DNA of 64,000 nt. It comes from Zarea fungicola. Its lineage: Eukaryota; Ascomycota; Sordariomycetes; Hypocreales; Cordycipitaceae. A program made the translations under genes and the position numbers. The notes beneath the pieces were generated by a model. It was not told the origin of the DNA, made no database searches, and saw nothing but the letters and a program-made list of their open reading frames with translations. Positions within the stretch are counted from its first letter, which is position 1; every line of letters begins with the position of its first letter. The stretch covers positions 1 to 64,000 of the forward strand of contig FWCC01000210.1 in NCBI GenBank assembly GCA_900169235.1. The letters run 5' to 3'. Of this stretch, positions 1 through 11,363 are shown piece by piece.

Positions 1-640
1 ACTTTCGCCTCATACCCAGTACGGGATCAATGACGGCCGCCAACAGTTACCCCCATAGTCGCCAAAACTTGGTGGTGGCACAGGTACACATTCCTCATTG
101 GCCACTTCAGGCTTCTGTTGTTTTGGACCGCTGAGGTATCACAAGGTGGATGCTCGACGTCTGCGCTGGTTCTATTCCCCCGATCGTTTGGTTGTCAATG
201 CAATTAATCTCAGTGACGTTGACTTGCGAATCTGATAATTGTATGGCAACCTATAGTTAGAGACTATGGCTGCGCAGGCAGGTTACCTACCTACCTATTA
301 CCTCCTTTGCGAGGGAGTAACAACTCGCAGCTTTGCTCGTAGCTAGGCAGGGTGTGGCGCACGCAAAGCTTCGGCCGCCCTTGGCCATCCACTTGTGAGC
401 ACGAGACGCAACCAGCCTACCATCGATAACGACACAGGCCCACCCACCCCAGCTGCGTCATGCTCCCGCCCATCCTTTAAACCTGCTATCAACAACCAGC
501 CAGCCTCACAGTCTCCAACAACACCTCTTTTCATCATCAACATCGGTCGCTCGCTGTCGCTGCATCGAGACCATTTCCCAGTTATTATAATCAAAGCACG
601 GATCGCTTCTTCTTGTCTCCTGACGAGCAGATAGTCCATC
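1..640. other. intergenic region upstream of PEP4
   Basis: No gene is supported here. The last 200 bases or so before the PEP4 start are CA/CT-rich, as in fungal leaders. TACCTACCTACC near 285 is one of several such tetranucleotide tracts in the window. The short reading frames on both strands have no recognisable content. Confidence 0.5.
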
Positions 641-1966
<1,326 letters not shown>

Positions 1967-2871
1967 ATTCAATTGCCATAGTATGCCAGCGCTACGAGCG
2001 TGTATGAATGTTTCCTTCGCGTTGCGGACGTCCCTGCCGGTGTGTTAAGAGAGGGAAGAGGGGGCTAGCGTTAGTAACTGGTGGCCACTTCAGTTGGCAG
2101 TCTTTAATGTACACCATACGAGCTACTCTGAATACAGTCCGAATGGAATACAAGAAACCTCATGCGGTGCAATACTGGGGTCCTCGCTGTAGAAGCTGTG
2201 GAGCTGGATCTGGAGCACCTGTGTAAGAGAGAGGTGCAGTGCCGCAACTTCGTGCCTGGCCATCAGCTAGCTACCTAGCTTAGACATCGTCAATCAGGCA
2301 GCAAAGACTAGTGTATCATACCAGCTACAGTAAATATATTTACAAACAATTTTTTTTAGCCTAATCTAAATCATACATGTCGGATTTACACATCCAAGGG
2401 AGAACTGTTGCACGTTTGCCTGGCTGGTGCGGCGTCGCTGGCGCAAGGGGACAGCAGCAAGTCACGTGGAGGCAATTTTAGCCTTTTGGGCAGAGGTGGG
2501 AGCTGGCCTGCCTGGTTGGCTGCAGGCTGGTACCTGCTAAGCCTGTGGCCCATCGAGACACAGTCCCTCCCCATCGAGAGAGCCGCTCCTGGCAACAACT
2601 TTTTCTTTGTAGCAAACCGTCCAATCTCACGGTAAATTGTCCTGATTCTACCTGGCCCACGTTTCCATTCGTCTCTCTCGACCACTTGCGTGTTTGTTGG
2701 CTGTTTTGCGAATCGAAGCTCGCCTGTAGACGTGCGCGCCTTGATGAAAAAGGTTTGGCGTCGCACCCAAAAATCCACTCCCCGAAATTCGTCGACACCG
2801 CGTATCGCGACGTCTCTCGAGGCGCAACCAAGGACGACAGCCGGCCCATCACCCATCGCGAGCAGATAATT
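1967..2871. other. intergenic region between PEP4 and the Gln-rich gene
   Basis: Holds the PEP4 3' UTR and the leader of the next gene. A short AT-rich stretch with TTTTTTTTAG lies near 2349-2358, and GTCACGTGG, an E-box-like site, near 2461. An open frame continues from 2545 into the next gene in phase, but its residues look like untranslated leader, so I start that gene at 2872. Confidence 0.45.
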
Positions 2872-5532
2872 ATGGCGCAGCCCACACCCACGCCGCCTAC
2901 TGCCAACGGCATGTCGTCGCCCGATGGCAGCGACAACTCTCACCTCTCGGTGCCTGGCAAAAGGAAACGCGACAATGATGGCGACGAGGTAGTCAGCCAG
3001 CCTGATGAGCCAACGCCTGCATCCAGTCCTTGGACCGCAAAGAATAACCAAGAATTGTTAAAATACTATCATGAGGTTCTGACTAGGTCGGTTGCACTTG
3101 ACTTGCCCCCGAAACTGCCCTCGCATCGTCTATCCTTGGGGAGCCGCAGCAATGTGTGTTTGCCCGTCCATGCAGCTAACCTCGTTCGACAATGCAGCCT
3201 CGACGCCAGCAAGACCATTCTGACACGTGTACTGCCCGAGTCGCAGTCCGAAGAGGAGCCTCAAATCAAACGCCAAAAATCGGTAGAGCCCTCGACGCTA
3301 CGCACGATAAATGACAAGTTTTCAGCCAACTCCTACAAAACAGTCGACGACCTTGCCACGGATATTTCTGCGGTCATCGATTCCACCCTCGAAGACATCG
3401 ATGCCAAGGAGAACCCAAAAGAAGCTGTGCGATTAAGAGAATTCAAGCGTAAAGCTCTCGAGTACGTTGCACAAGAAAAGGCATACCCCGAGATCAAGAC
3501 AGAAGCTCGAGAGGACCAACCGGCCGCTTTTCAGAACGGTTCCACTGTGCTGTCCATTCTTGGCTTTGCTCCGCATGAGAGACGACTGTTTTCAAGTCTT
3601 GCTTCTGATGGGGCAGACTTGACGGATACTGCTTTGCCTCCTGGTGTCACAATGGCCGTGGTTACCAAATCAACCGAGGAGCAACCGACAAAGACACTGG
3701 GAGAGCTGTTTGGATCCCAGCGTGTCTTGCCACCATTGCAGCCCCCGAAGCAGCCAAAGACGCAGGCCAAGGGAAATTCGCTGGACTTCTACCACCCGGA
3801 GCCTACAAATGCCCGCACCAACTGCTATTTCAACACTAAATTGACTGCCGGATATTTTCTCGACTACAGTAATGCTATTCCATCGTCCCAAGCGGTACCA
3901 AAGCAGCGCGAGCGTGCCGAGAGTCTGGCTGGAAAGAAGCCTTCAATCAGTGAACTCGAATTGTCTGAAGTCGAATCCTTGTTTCGTGGTGCGTTTTCCG
4001 CCTTTGCGCCGTGCAAGGACGATTCTGCGGCTATAGTACCTTCAAGCGTTGCTGGGCGCATTTGGTGGCAGCGCTCAGGCCAACAAAGCTTTGAGCGTAT
4101 GATTGATGCCGAGTATTACCATGGCAAGCAGAATGGAGATACCGCAACAAAGCCTGGATCTAGTGAACTTGATGAAGCTGCCATCCAAGATGCCATTGAC
4201 AACTGGGACGAGACTGCCGTCGACCCATCGCTAGAGGAGGCCATGGGTGCCCGAAGCCAATCGGACAAGGATACCGACGACATTCTCGGCGAGGTTACGG
4301 ATTTGATTGAGACGCTTTCGTCGTACCAGCGAATTCGTAACCTTACTCTGCCAAACTCGCAGAACAGGCAATCAAGCGACCCCGTTACAGGCGATATGCT
4401 AGCCAACTCTGGGCCCGAACCGTCCGAGGAAGAGTTGATAACTTATGAGATGCTCAAGGCTCAGTTGGCCATCATTATCAAGACACTGCCGCCTTTTGCT
4501 GTCGCTAAGCTCAATGGAGACCAGCTCGATGACCTTCTTGTCAGCACCAAAATACAAGTTCAAACAGACGAGTACCATGGTAGTATGGAAGAAGACGAGG
4601 CCGGTGTACAGGCGCGCATGCGTGCACAACAACAACAGCAGCAGCAGCAGCAGCAGCAGGCTGCCCAATCTAATGTACGCCAACAGCAACATCGTACACC
4701 AAGTGTCAGTGGCCAGTATTCTGCCCAGTACCAGGCTGCATCCCAGTATGGCACACCTGGCCGAACCCCGCAGCCACAGCAGTACTACCGCCCAGGCTCC
4801 CAACCCAGCTTCTCGCAACAGCGTACTGCCACGCCGCAGCAGACCCGTCCACCTCAGCAGCCAAATCAATACACGCGACCAAACGGGCTTGCCAACCAAT
4901 ACGCAACTCAGCTCGCGAAAGCCCAGACACCATACGGACACCAGAACATTCCTCAGCATGCTAGCCATCAGCGACAGCAGTTTGGCCAGATGCCACACGC
5001 GCAAGCCGGTACTCCAAACGCTGCTGCGTACCAGCAGTACCAGCCATCGACGACGACCTACGCTGCTTACACCAATGGAGCAGCCTCGCAGCATGCCCAA
5101 CAGCAGCAGGGACAGATGTCGCCGCAGGGGCAGCAGCAACGTCGAATGTATAGTCAGTCTCCCAATATGCAGACTCAGCAACGGTTCGGAACCCCGACAC
5201 CACAGCCGGGGGCTCAAGGCCCCGGGGCGAGATATGCCGCCGGCTTGAACCAGGGGGGGTATAGTCAGTCGCCGGGCCTTACAGGGTATCATACAGTTAT
5301 ACCCGAAGCGCAACAGCAACGTATCCTGGAGCAGGCCAAGGCGCGTGTCGCCGCTGGGCAGCCTGGTGCATATTCAAATGCTGCTCTGGCTGCCGCTCGT
5401 GCCAGCTTGACAAATCAGCAAAAGCCGCAGACGCCTCAGCGATCTAGCACACCCATACTTCCTCCTCATAAGGTAACACCTGTGCCTGTACCGCCCATTC
5501 CTGGCGCCACTCCTCAGGCACCATCGCAATAA
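2872..5532 (+). CDS. conserved fungal Gln-rich nuclear protein, function not recognised
   Basis: I do not recognise a named family. The start MAQPTPTPPTANG at 2872 is chosen because the upstream in-frame residues look like leader. An intron at 3087..3197 (donor GTCGGT, CTAAC branch at 3176, AATGCAG acceptor) is predicted; removing it gives 849 aa and the smooth join EVLTSLDASKTILTRVLP. It is 111 nt long and open in frame, so splicing cannot be proven from sequence. A basic KRKRDND run near residue 40 suggests nuclear entry. The middle is well structured (LDFYHPEPTNARTNCYF, RIWWQRSGQQSFERM) with an acidic segment after it. The last 300 residues are Gln/Pro-rich with a nine-Gln tract coded near 4630-4661. 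This looks like a chromatin or transcription cofactor by composition; that is inference only. Confidence 0.75.
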   Translation: MAQPTPTPPTANGMSSPDGSDNSHLSVPGKRKRDNDGDEVVSQPDEPTPASSPWTAKNNQELLKYYHEVLTRSVALDLPPKLPSHRLSLGSRSNVCLPVHAANLVRQCSLDASKTILTRVLPESQSEEEPQIKRQKSVEPSTLRTINDKFSANSYKTVDDLATDISAVIDSTLEDIDAKENPKEAVRLREFKRKALEYVAQEKAYPEIKTEAREDQPAAFQNGSTVLSILGFAPHERRLFSSLASDGADLTDTALPPGVTMAVVTKSTEEQPTKTLGELFGSQRVLPPLQPPKQPKTQAKGNSLDFYHPEPTNARTNCYFNTKLTAGYFLDYSNAIPSSQAVPKQRERAESLAGKKPSISELELSEVESLFRGAFSAFAPCKDDSAAIVPSSVAGRIWWQRSGQQSFERMIDAEYYHGKQNGDTATKPGSSELDEAAIQDAIDNWDETAVDPSLEEAMGARSQSDKDTDDILGEVTDLIETLSSYQRIRNLTLPNSQNRQSSDPVTGDMLANSGPEPSEEELITYEMLKAQLAIIIKTLPPFAVAKLNGDQLDDLLVSTKIQVQTDEYHGSMEEDEAGVQARMRAQQQQQQQQQQQAAQSNVRQQQHRTPSVSGQYSAQYQAASQYGTPGRTPQPQQYYRPGSQPSFSQQRTATPQQTRPPQQPNQYTRPNGLANQYATQLAKAQTPYGHQNIPQHASHQRQQFGQMPHAQAGTPNAAAYQQYQPSTTTYAAYTNGAASQHAQQQQGQMSPQGQQQRRMYSQSPNMQTQQRFGTPTPQPGAQGPGARYAAGLNQGGYSQSPGLTGYHTVIPEAQQQRILEQAKARVAAGQPGAYSNAALAAARASLTNQQKPQTPQRSSTPILPPHKVTPVPVPPIPGATPQAPSQ
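4627..4662 (+). repeat. CAA/CAG polyglutamine microsatellite
   Basis: A run of CAA and CAG codons inside the Gln-rich gene, coding an uninterrupted polyglutamine tract. Mixed CAA/CAG use makes it less slippery than a pure CAG array. Confidence 0.85.
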
Positions 5533-6703
5533 AATTAAATTTTCTCCTTGGCAATGGCACCTGAATATTGATCTAATCAATGGAAGCGGAGACCGGGTTT
5601 TCTGTAACAATTATGCGAAAAGGAAGAGAGTATTTAAATGGCCGACTGCGAAATCAAAAAGCAAGATTAGGATTTTGGGCAACTCTTTGTACTGAGGGAA
5701 GACGATTTTGCATTTTGAGGGGGTTGTTCCCCTTCCTGTCTCCCCCTCAGTCAACTATTTCACCGACGGTGTGTATAGAAAAAGGAAAGGAAAGGGGTGG
5801 TAAAGGAACACAGAAGGAATCTCTGAAGATTCAGAAAAACCAGGCGTATTACACTCGGGTCAAATGGAACAATGGATTTTTTTTTTACGTTATTTTTCAG
5901 AGGATGGAAAGGCGTTTTGTTTTCACTCGGTTTTAGCTGACGAGGCTGGATTGGGATGAAATGAGAGGGGGAGGATAAAGACAAAGCCTGGAACATTCAA
6001 GTGCTTTAATTCACCAAGCCGTCCATTGGGTTTGTCTTTTTTTCTCGTGTACTTTTTGGAGATGGGACGCGTGGGGCGCACTTGGTATGATAGCTGTCAA
6101 TGTTAGTTTCTTTCACACTTTTATTCGACTTTGTACATCTTACCTATCGTGACGTCTTCGTTCATGCTTGAATCTAATCCTGGACATACCTTGGCGACCG
6201 ATCAATGTACGTCTAGCCGTAAGCTAGCTTAACAGCATCAAGAGCATCCACAGCATCAGCAACTTCAATTAACCCAATTAGCATTAATTGACTGGCTGGC
6301 TGGCTAGAGGGCTGGCTATATAGGAATAGGCCAATAGGGTACTAGGGTTAGAGTTACGAGTTGATATAAATCTAAACAACACCCGAAAAGCCAACTAACA
6401 AGTAGGAAACACAGCATGGGGGTGGGGTGGCTGTACATTAAGCTAGTGTACGGCTAGCCGTACATTGATCGTTTGCCAAACTTCAATAACGTGGTGAAGA
6501 AACATTTGCGAGTAATGTAGGTATATTCCAATATTAAGTATCGTGTTGAGTAATGCAAGGCTACTGATTCGAAATTGAGTAGGGTATCATGATCCAAAAA
6601 CAAAAAACACTCCCAGACCTAAACGCCGGTGCATTTGTAGCACAAATGTGATGCCTAATATCAATGTGCGTAATATGCCATTCATCTTATGGACTGGTAA
6701 AAT
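5533..6703. other. intergenic region with convergent 3' ends and a repeat element
   Basis: The Gln-rich gene (+) and the RMND1-like gene (-) converge here. The region is low in coding signal and contains homopolymer tracts near 5877-5888. An inverted-repeat element at about 6192-6478 is listed separately. No further gene is supported. Confidence 0.5.
6192..6478. mobile_element. MITE-like element with terminal inverted repeats, copy 1
   Basis: The left end, beginning TGGCGACCGATCAATGTAC, reads inward much as the complement of the right end does (TGGCAAACGATCAATGTACG). The shared subterminal motif is GGCTAGCCGTAC, itself largely palindromic. The element is about 287 bp with no coding capacity, so it would be non-autonomous. 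The interior carries ACTAGGGTTAG near 6340 and an AAAAGCCAACTAACAAG block near 6387 that resembles AAAAGCTGACTAACAAG in copy 3. No clear target-site duplication was seen. Confidence 0.6.
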
Positions 6704-8011
6704 TTAGCTTACACTTGATGTGGTTGCTGCCACCATGGTCTCCTCCTTTCGTATGCCCCGTTCATGCATCCACTCGAGCACGATTCTGCGCACCTCGAAT
6801 ATGACTTCAACGGCAATGAGCAGGATGATGATGAGTTCGAGCCTCGTTCCATGCTGCTCGCTCGACATCTCGCGCAGAACAGTAGCAATCTCCTGCGCAT
6901 AGTCCATCTTCTGATTGAGCGCCCGTATGCGCACATTTACATCGAGCGCGCGGCCGACCTGTTCGTAGTAGCCCTCAAGGCCGAGCTCCGAGCGGCTGTC
7001 CCAAAATATGTCTGGTAGAGCATCGGTGAGCTCCGAGTAGTGATTGAGGCGGGCGCGCAGGCCAAGCAGCTCGCCCGTCTTTTGGAGGATGAACCGGCGC
7101 GACAGCGGTACGCCGCGGCCCTGTGCAAGAAGCGGGGGGATATGACGGGTGCTCTCAAAGTAGGTCGTCAGGGCCGTCTCCAGCACGGCGAGCTTGGTGC
7201 TGCGCGCGAGGCCAGACGAAAAGGCGATTTTGGCCAGCGTCGTGTCGAGGCGGTCGCCGTTGAGGTGCTCACAGCGCGTGCCGAGCACCACGAGATCCCC
7301 GCGGAGGACGCTAGTTTCGCGGGACGAGTCGGCGGTGAAGTCGAGGTCCTCGGCTTCGCGGAGCGACGCCGGGTGCAGGTCCTCGGCGGCGCGGAGGATT
7401 TGGCGGGTGATGACGTCCGGGGCTAGGGACCAGGTGACGAGGGTGCCCGAGGGAAAAACAAAAATGTCGCCGCCGTTGACGGCACGCGCATGGACGACTT
7501 CGTTGGCGTCGAAGCCCGTCTTTTCAGGGTCGATTTCAAAGCCGTGCGAGGTCAGGATGTTGAGAACGGTGGGCATGTGAAAGCCCTCAGCGATGCAAAC
7601 GGCGCTGACGACGGTGGAGGGGTAGTCTGCAGAGGCAGTAGCGGTGAGTGGTACCTTTGCTGGCTCGGCTGTGGTGCTACTTGGTGTCTTGGGCTGCTGT
7701 GCAATGATGGCGACGCGGCGGAGAGAGTTCCTTGTGGTTGCGGTACGTGGGGGCTTGCGCTTCGTGGTGGCCTCTGCAACGGAGCCATTGGTGGGTGTTG
7801 CGGTGCGCGTTGACTCTGAAAACGAGGAAGGTGGTGTCTTTGGTTCCTCGCCGTTCTGTGCAAGATATGGATTGGAGGTAAAGAAGGTTCGCCTTCGGGG
7901 GAGATAGGTGGCTGTTGTCTGATGGAATGGCCTTACTGGTGAGCGCTGGACAATGATGTCATGAACGTGGCGGGTCACATTGAGTGATATGCGTTGCGGA
8001 CATGATTTCAT
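6704..8011 (-). CDS. mitochondrial RMND1/DUF155 family protein (YDR282C-like)
   Basis: Single-exon gene of 435 aa. The N-terminal ~110 residues are Arg/Ser/Thr-rich and poor in acidic residues, consistent with a mitochondrial targeting sequence. The conserved DUF155/Rmd1 core follows (CIAEGFHMPTVLNIL, GGDIFVFPSGTLVTWSL, LARSTKLAVLETALTTYFE, LLGLRARLNHYSELTDALPD). It ends in one hydrophobic helix, LELIIILLIAVEVIFEV, typical of the family's C-terminal membrane anchor. Yeast and animal members act in mitochondrial translation or inner-membrane organisation; the exact role here is inferred from family. The reading frame ends with the donor-like sequence GTGTAAGC, so a short last exon further downstream cannot be excluded. 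The gene is divergent from SEC14 across 578 bp. Confidence 0.88.
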   Translation of the reverse strand: MKSCPQRISLNVTRHVHDIIVQRSPVRPFHQTTATYLPRRRTFFTSNPYLAQNGEEPKTPPSSFSESTRTATPTNGSVAEATTKRKPPRTATTRNSLRRVAIIAQQPKTPSSTTAEPAKVPLTATASADYPSTVVSAVCIAEGFHMPTVLNILTSHGFEIDPEKTGFDANEVVHARAVNGGDIFVFPSGTLVTWSLAPDVITRQILRAAEDLHPASLREAEDLDFTADSSRETSVLRGDLVVLGTRCEHLNGDRLDTTLAKIAFSSGLARSTKLAVLETALTTYFESTRHIPPLLAQGRGVPLSRRFILQKTGELLGLRARLNHYSELTDALPDIFWDSRSELGLEGYYEQVGRALDVNVRIRALNQKMDYAQEIATVLREMSSEQHGTRLELIIILLIAVEVIFEVRRIVLEWMHERGIRKEETMVAATTSSVS

Positions 8012-8589
8012 GGTATTGGCCGGTTTATGCCATGAATAGAACCCGTGTAGCTGTTTAGGATTGCCAAGATTTGCTCAAGACGCCACATAGATACTGTACA
8101 CCGTGCCTGGATCGAAGACCGTTGGTATCATAAAAGTTGCGATGGCTAGAGTGAGAAGAATAATTTCGCCTGATCTAGACTAGTGCGGATTTTGAACCGC
8201 CGCATGCCGCAGAGTTCAGCCGAAGTTCACCCGTATCATTGCACGTGATACACCGCTTCCCCAACAACCAGTTCTCCAATCAACTAGTCCGCTTTAGGCC
8301 CATGCTGTCGACATGGTGTCCCTGCTGGCCGCCGTGGAGCCACTCAAATAATTAGTAGTACACTGGAAGAGTAATTACAGCAACGCCGCCATCTCGCTCC
8401 GCCTTGTCTCCAAATCTCCTTTTCAGTTCTCAATACTCTTCTTCTTCGGTTTCTATTTTCCGTTGGAAAGTCTGCCCTATAAAGCCATCGAACGTTTGAT
8501 TTTTTCTTGACTTCCCGCTTCCTGTGTCTTTTTTTTTTTTCCTGCATCAATACCCCTCCACTTCTACTTTCACCTTTCCATCCCCCACC
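8012..8589. other. divergent promoter region, RMND1-like gene / SEC14
   Basis: Shared upstream region of two divergent housekeeping genes. It contains GCACGTGATA at 8241-8250, and a long T/C-rich leader (about 8519-8588) directly before the SEC14 start. No gene is seen inside. Confidence 0.55.
8242..8247. promoter_or_regulatory. CACGTG E-box in divergent promoter
   Basis: Palindromic CACGTG, a bHLH-factor core site, between two divergent genes. This is a motif match only, with no evidence of use. A second CACGTGAT occurs upstream of RPT3 at 19381. Confidence 0.3.
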
Positions 8590-9792
8590 ATGGATATCGA
8601 CGCCAAATACGATAACTATGACTTCCCTTACGAGGCTAAGGAGCCTCAGGACGGCCATGCCGGCCATCTGAAGCCAGACCAGATTGCCCAGGTTCACCAA
8701 CTGCGCATGATGCTCGAGGCTGAGGGTTTCACGGACCGCCTCGACACGCTTACTCTGGTATGCTGCCCTGCCATGACGTGTTGTATGCTGTGAACAACGG
8801 GTCTCCGGAAAAGAATCTAACAATTACTTCCAGCTTCGCTTCCTTCGTGCTCGCAAGTTCGACGTGGCGCTGTCCAAGCAAATGTGAGACCTCCCCCCCT
8901 GCTTGTCTATACTTGGACGGCGCGAATCTGCAGTGTGCCGATTTGTACTAACATGAGCCTGCCAGGTTTGTCGACACCGAGAAGTGGCGAAAGGAGACCG
9001 ATCTTGACAACACCATTGCTACCTGGGACTACCCCGAGAAGGCCGAGATCTCAAAATACTACAAGCAGTTCTACCACAAGACTGACAACGTATGCAACTG
9101 ATTAACGCTGGCGCTCAGCGTTTACAACGCAGCATCAATGAAGACTAACATTGTTCTTCTAGGATGGCCGCCCCATTTACATTGAGACTCTTGGTGGCAT
9201 TGACCTGACTGCCATGTACAAGATTACGACTGGCGAACGCATGCTTCACAACCTTGCCGTCGAATACGAGCGTCTTGCCGACCCCCGTCTCCCCGCCTGC
9301 TCTCGCAAAGCCAACAACCTGACAGAGACTTGCTGCACCATCATGGATCTCAAGGGTGTCACGCTGACCAAGGTCCCGTCGGTCTACTCTTACGTCAAAC
9401 AGGCTTCTGTCATCTCCCAAAACTACTACCCGGAGCGCCTCGGCAAGCTGTTCCTGATCAACGCCCCTTGGGGCTTCTCCACCGTCTGGAGCGTCGTCAA
9501 GGGCTGGTTGGACCCCGTCACTGTCAAGAAGATCCACATTCTCGGTGGTGGTTACAAGAGCGAGCTTCTCAAGCACGTCCCCGCCGAGAGCCTCCCCGAA
9601 GAGTTTGGCGGTGTCTGCAAGTGCGAGGGCGGCTGCGAGAACAGCGACGACGGCCCCTGGCGTGATCCTGAGTGGGCTCGTCCTGCTAAGTGGGAGGTGT
9701 CCGCCAAAGACACGGCCATCACCAACGAGCCTTCTACTATTGCTAAGCCCGCCGAGGACGAGAACACTGCTGCCGCCACTGCAACTGCGTAA
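8590..9792 (+). CDS. sec14: phosphatidylinositol/phosphatidylcholine transfer protein Sec14
   Basis: Sec14 exchanges PI and PC and couples lipid metabolism to Golgi secretory traffic. Exons 8590..8757, 8834..8883, 8966..9089 and 9163..9792 join in phase to 323 aa. The CRAL-TRIO N-terminal helix (LRFLRARKFDVALSKQMF) spans the exon 2/3 junction. The lipid-binding lobe shows GRPIYIETLGGIDL, CTIMDLKGVTL, ISQNYYPERLGKLFLINAPWGF, VKKIHILGGGY and LPEEFGGVC, all close to the Sec14 consensus. The protein has no signal or membrane segment, as expected for a cytosolic/Golgi-peripheral protein. The last 40 residues are an Ala/Glu-rich tail beyond the conserved fold. The start follows a strong CT-rich leader (CCCCCACC before ATG). 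Confidence 0.95.
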
Positions 9793-10517
9793 TTGTGCAG
9801 CCAGGGGCATTAGGCACCTTGGAAACAATCTGGCATTAGGATGGAGTTGATTTTGTCTGTGTGTTTTGTGGGTTAGCGAACAGTGGAAGTTTAGTTGTGC
9901 TGTGACGATGTGTTGGCGAACGATGCCTGTGCACATGGAGTTGTTTGCAAGAGATGAGACTGGATGAGGCAGACTCTTGGCTTTGGTGGTGGCTGGTGTA
10001 CATCGAAGAAGAAAAGAGAAAAAATAGCCTTGACGTGTTTGTTGTTTTTTGTTTTCCGTTTCAGGTTTTTCTTTTTCTTTTTTTTAACACAGTTGGAATT
10101 ACAAAAAGGGAAAAGAGCATAAACAAAATTCAAAGACTGAGAAGGACCTAGAGGAAAGCTTTTCGCAAAAGAATGGGATATGGACTTTGGTGTCTTTTTT
10201 GTTAACATTTAGAACTTTTTTTATACGGAATGCGTATGCGATGATGGGTGCTCTTGCAACGCTGACATCTGAAATATTCCCATTCATTTATGCGGGTTTA
10301 TATGATTGCCAAAATAAGTAATATTAAATAACTGTAAAAAGATACCAATTCCTGACATTGGCTCCGTGTCTATTCCCGTGTCCCTTGCCCGTTGCGCCAG
10401 ATAAGTATGTGCCAGTAGTAGTAGAAGAAGAAGAAGAAGAGGAAGAGGAAATCATAGAAGCAATTCATCAAACATTTTCACAGCCCAAAAAAAGGGGAGG
10501 GAGGCCGCTGAAAAAAG
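9793..10517. other. convergent intergenic region SEC14 / MIS14
   Basis: 3' flanks of two convergent genes, T-rich on the + strand (runs near 10040-10085). A GAAGAAGAAGAAGAGGAAGAGG purine tract, listed here only by position 10424-10450, adjoins the MIS14 end. No gene is supported. Confidence 0.45.
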
Positions 10518-11363
10518 TCACCGGTCATCGCGTACGTACTCGCCAGCGACCCTCGCGCGCTCCATCTTGGCCACCACACTCGGCATATCCCTCTTGAGCC
10601 GACCAAGTGCACCTACAGCGACCTGGAACCGCTCCTCGACATCCTCCTGTCTCTCAAGCTGTGGTATAATCTCCATGGCTGGTGGTTTTGTCGTCGCTGA
10701 CGCCATTCCTGCTGCTGCCGTTGCCGTGCTGGCTGCTCCTCCTCTGGCGACTCGTGCTACGCTGTCCAGCTTGCGCTGCAGCTGCTCCTCGTCGCGGGCG
10801 GCCGCGCGGTCGAGCTGTGCGGTCATTTTGGCAGCAACGTCGGCTGGTACGGTGCGCTTCATGGCAGCAACCTGTTCCAGGAGCTCCTCTTCCTGTGTGA
10901 CGAGGTCGGCGACCTGCTGCCGCTTGTACGTATCAAACGGCTCGTAGATGACATTTTTGTCGTCGGCGACGGGCGGGATGGATGATTTGCGACCCGACTT
11001 TGAGGGTTCGGGTTTCAGAAAGTCAGAGGGCGTGACGGAGAGGCCGTTTATGGTCAAGTTGGGCACGGCGAGGGTAAAAGTCTTGTCAATGTACTACCAT
11101 GGCGCGTGCGCGCCACATGTGTTAGCTGATTTGGGTTTTTTTTTTAGGGATGGGGGAGTAGATAATGGAATAAGGGGACAAGGGCATACATCATCCACTA
11201 TCGCCTCAATTGCATTGCGCAACTCGTCCTCTCCGCCGCTCTGGGGGAACGCCGCGTGGAGGTGCTCGGCGGCAGCGGCGCGAACGTTTGCGATGAGGTA
11301 GGCAAGGTCTTTTGGTGAGTGCAGTTCGATGCGGCGCTGGCCATCGCTGTCACTGTCATCCAT
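10518..11363 (-). CDS. mis14: kinetochore protein Mis14/Nsl1 (MIND complex)
   Basis: Mis14/Nsl1 is one of the four subunits of the MIND (Mis12) complex that links centromeric chromatin to the Ndc80 complex. Exons 11190..11363 and 10518..11093 (intron donor GTATGC, acceptor TAG) give 249 aa. The N-terminus RRIELHSPKDLAYLIANVR with a following amphipathic helix is characteristic of Mis14. The middle contains VIYEPFDTYKRQQVADLVTQEEELLEQVAAMKR, here cut into pieces: a YEPFD segment, then a long helix QEEELLEQVAAMKRTVP expected to be coiled coil. The C-terminus (LERQEDVEERFQVAVGALGR) is helical too. Sequence conservation in this family is weak, so the call rests mainly on the N-terminal block and architecture. 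Confidence 0.8.

Noticed and set aside
4399..5319. 306-codon antisense frame over the Gln-rich region
   Set aside because: Leu-rich content is the complement of CAG/CAA repeats; no domain.
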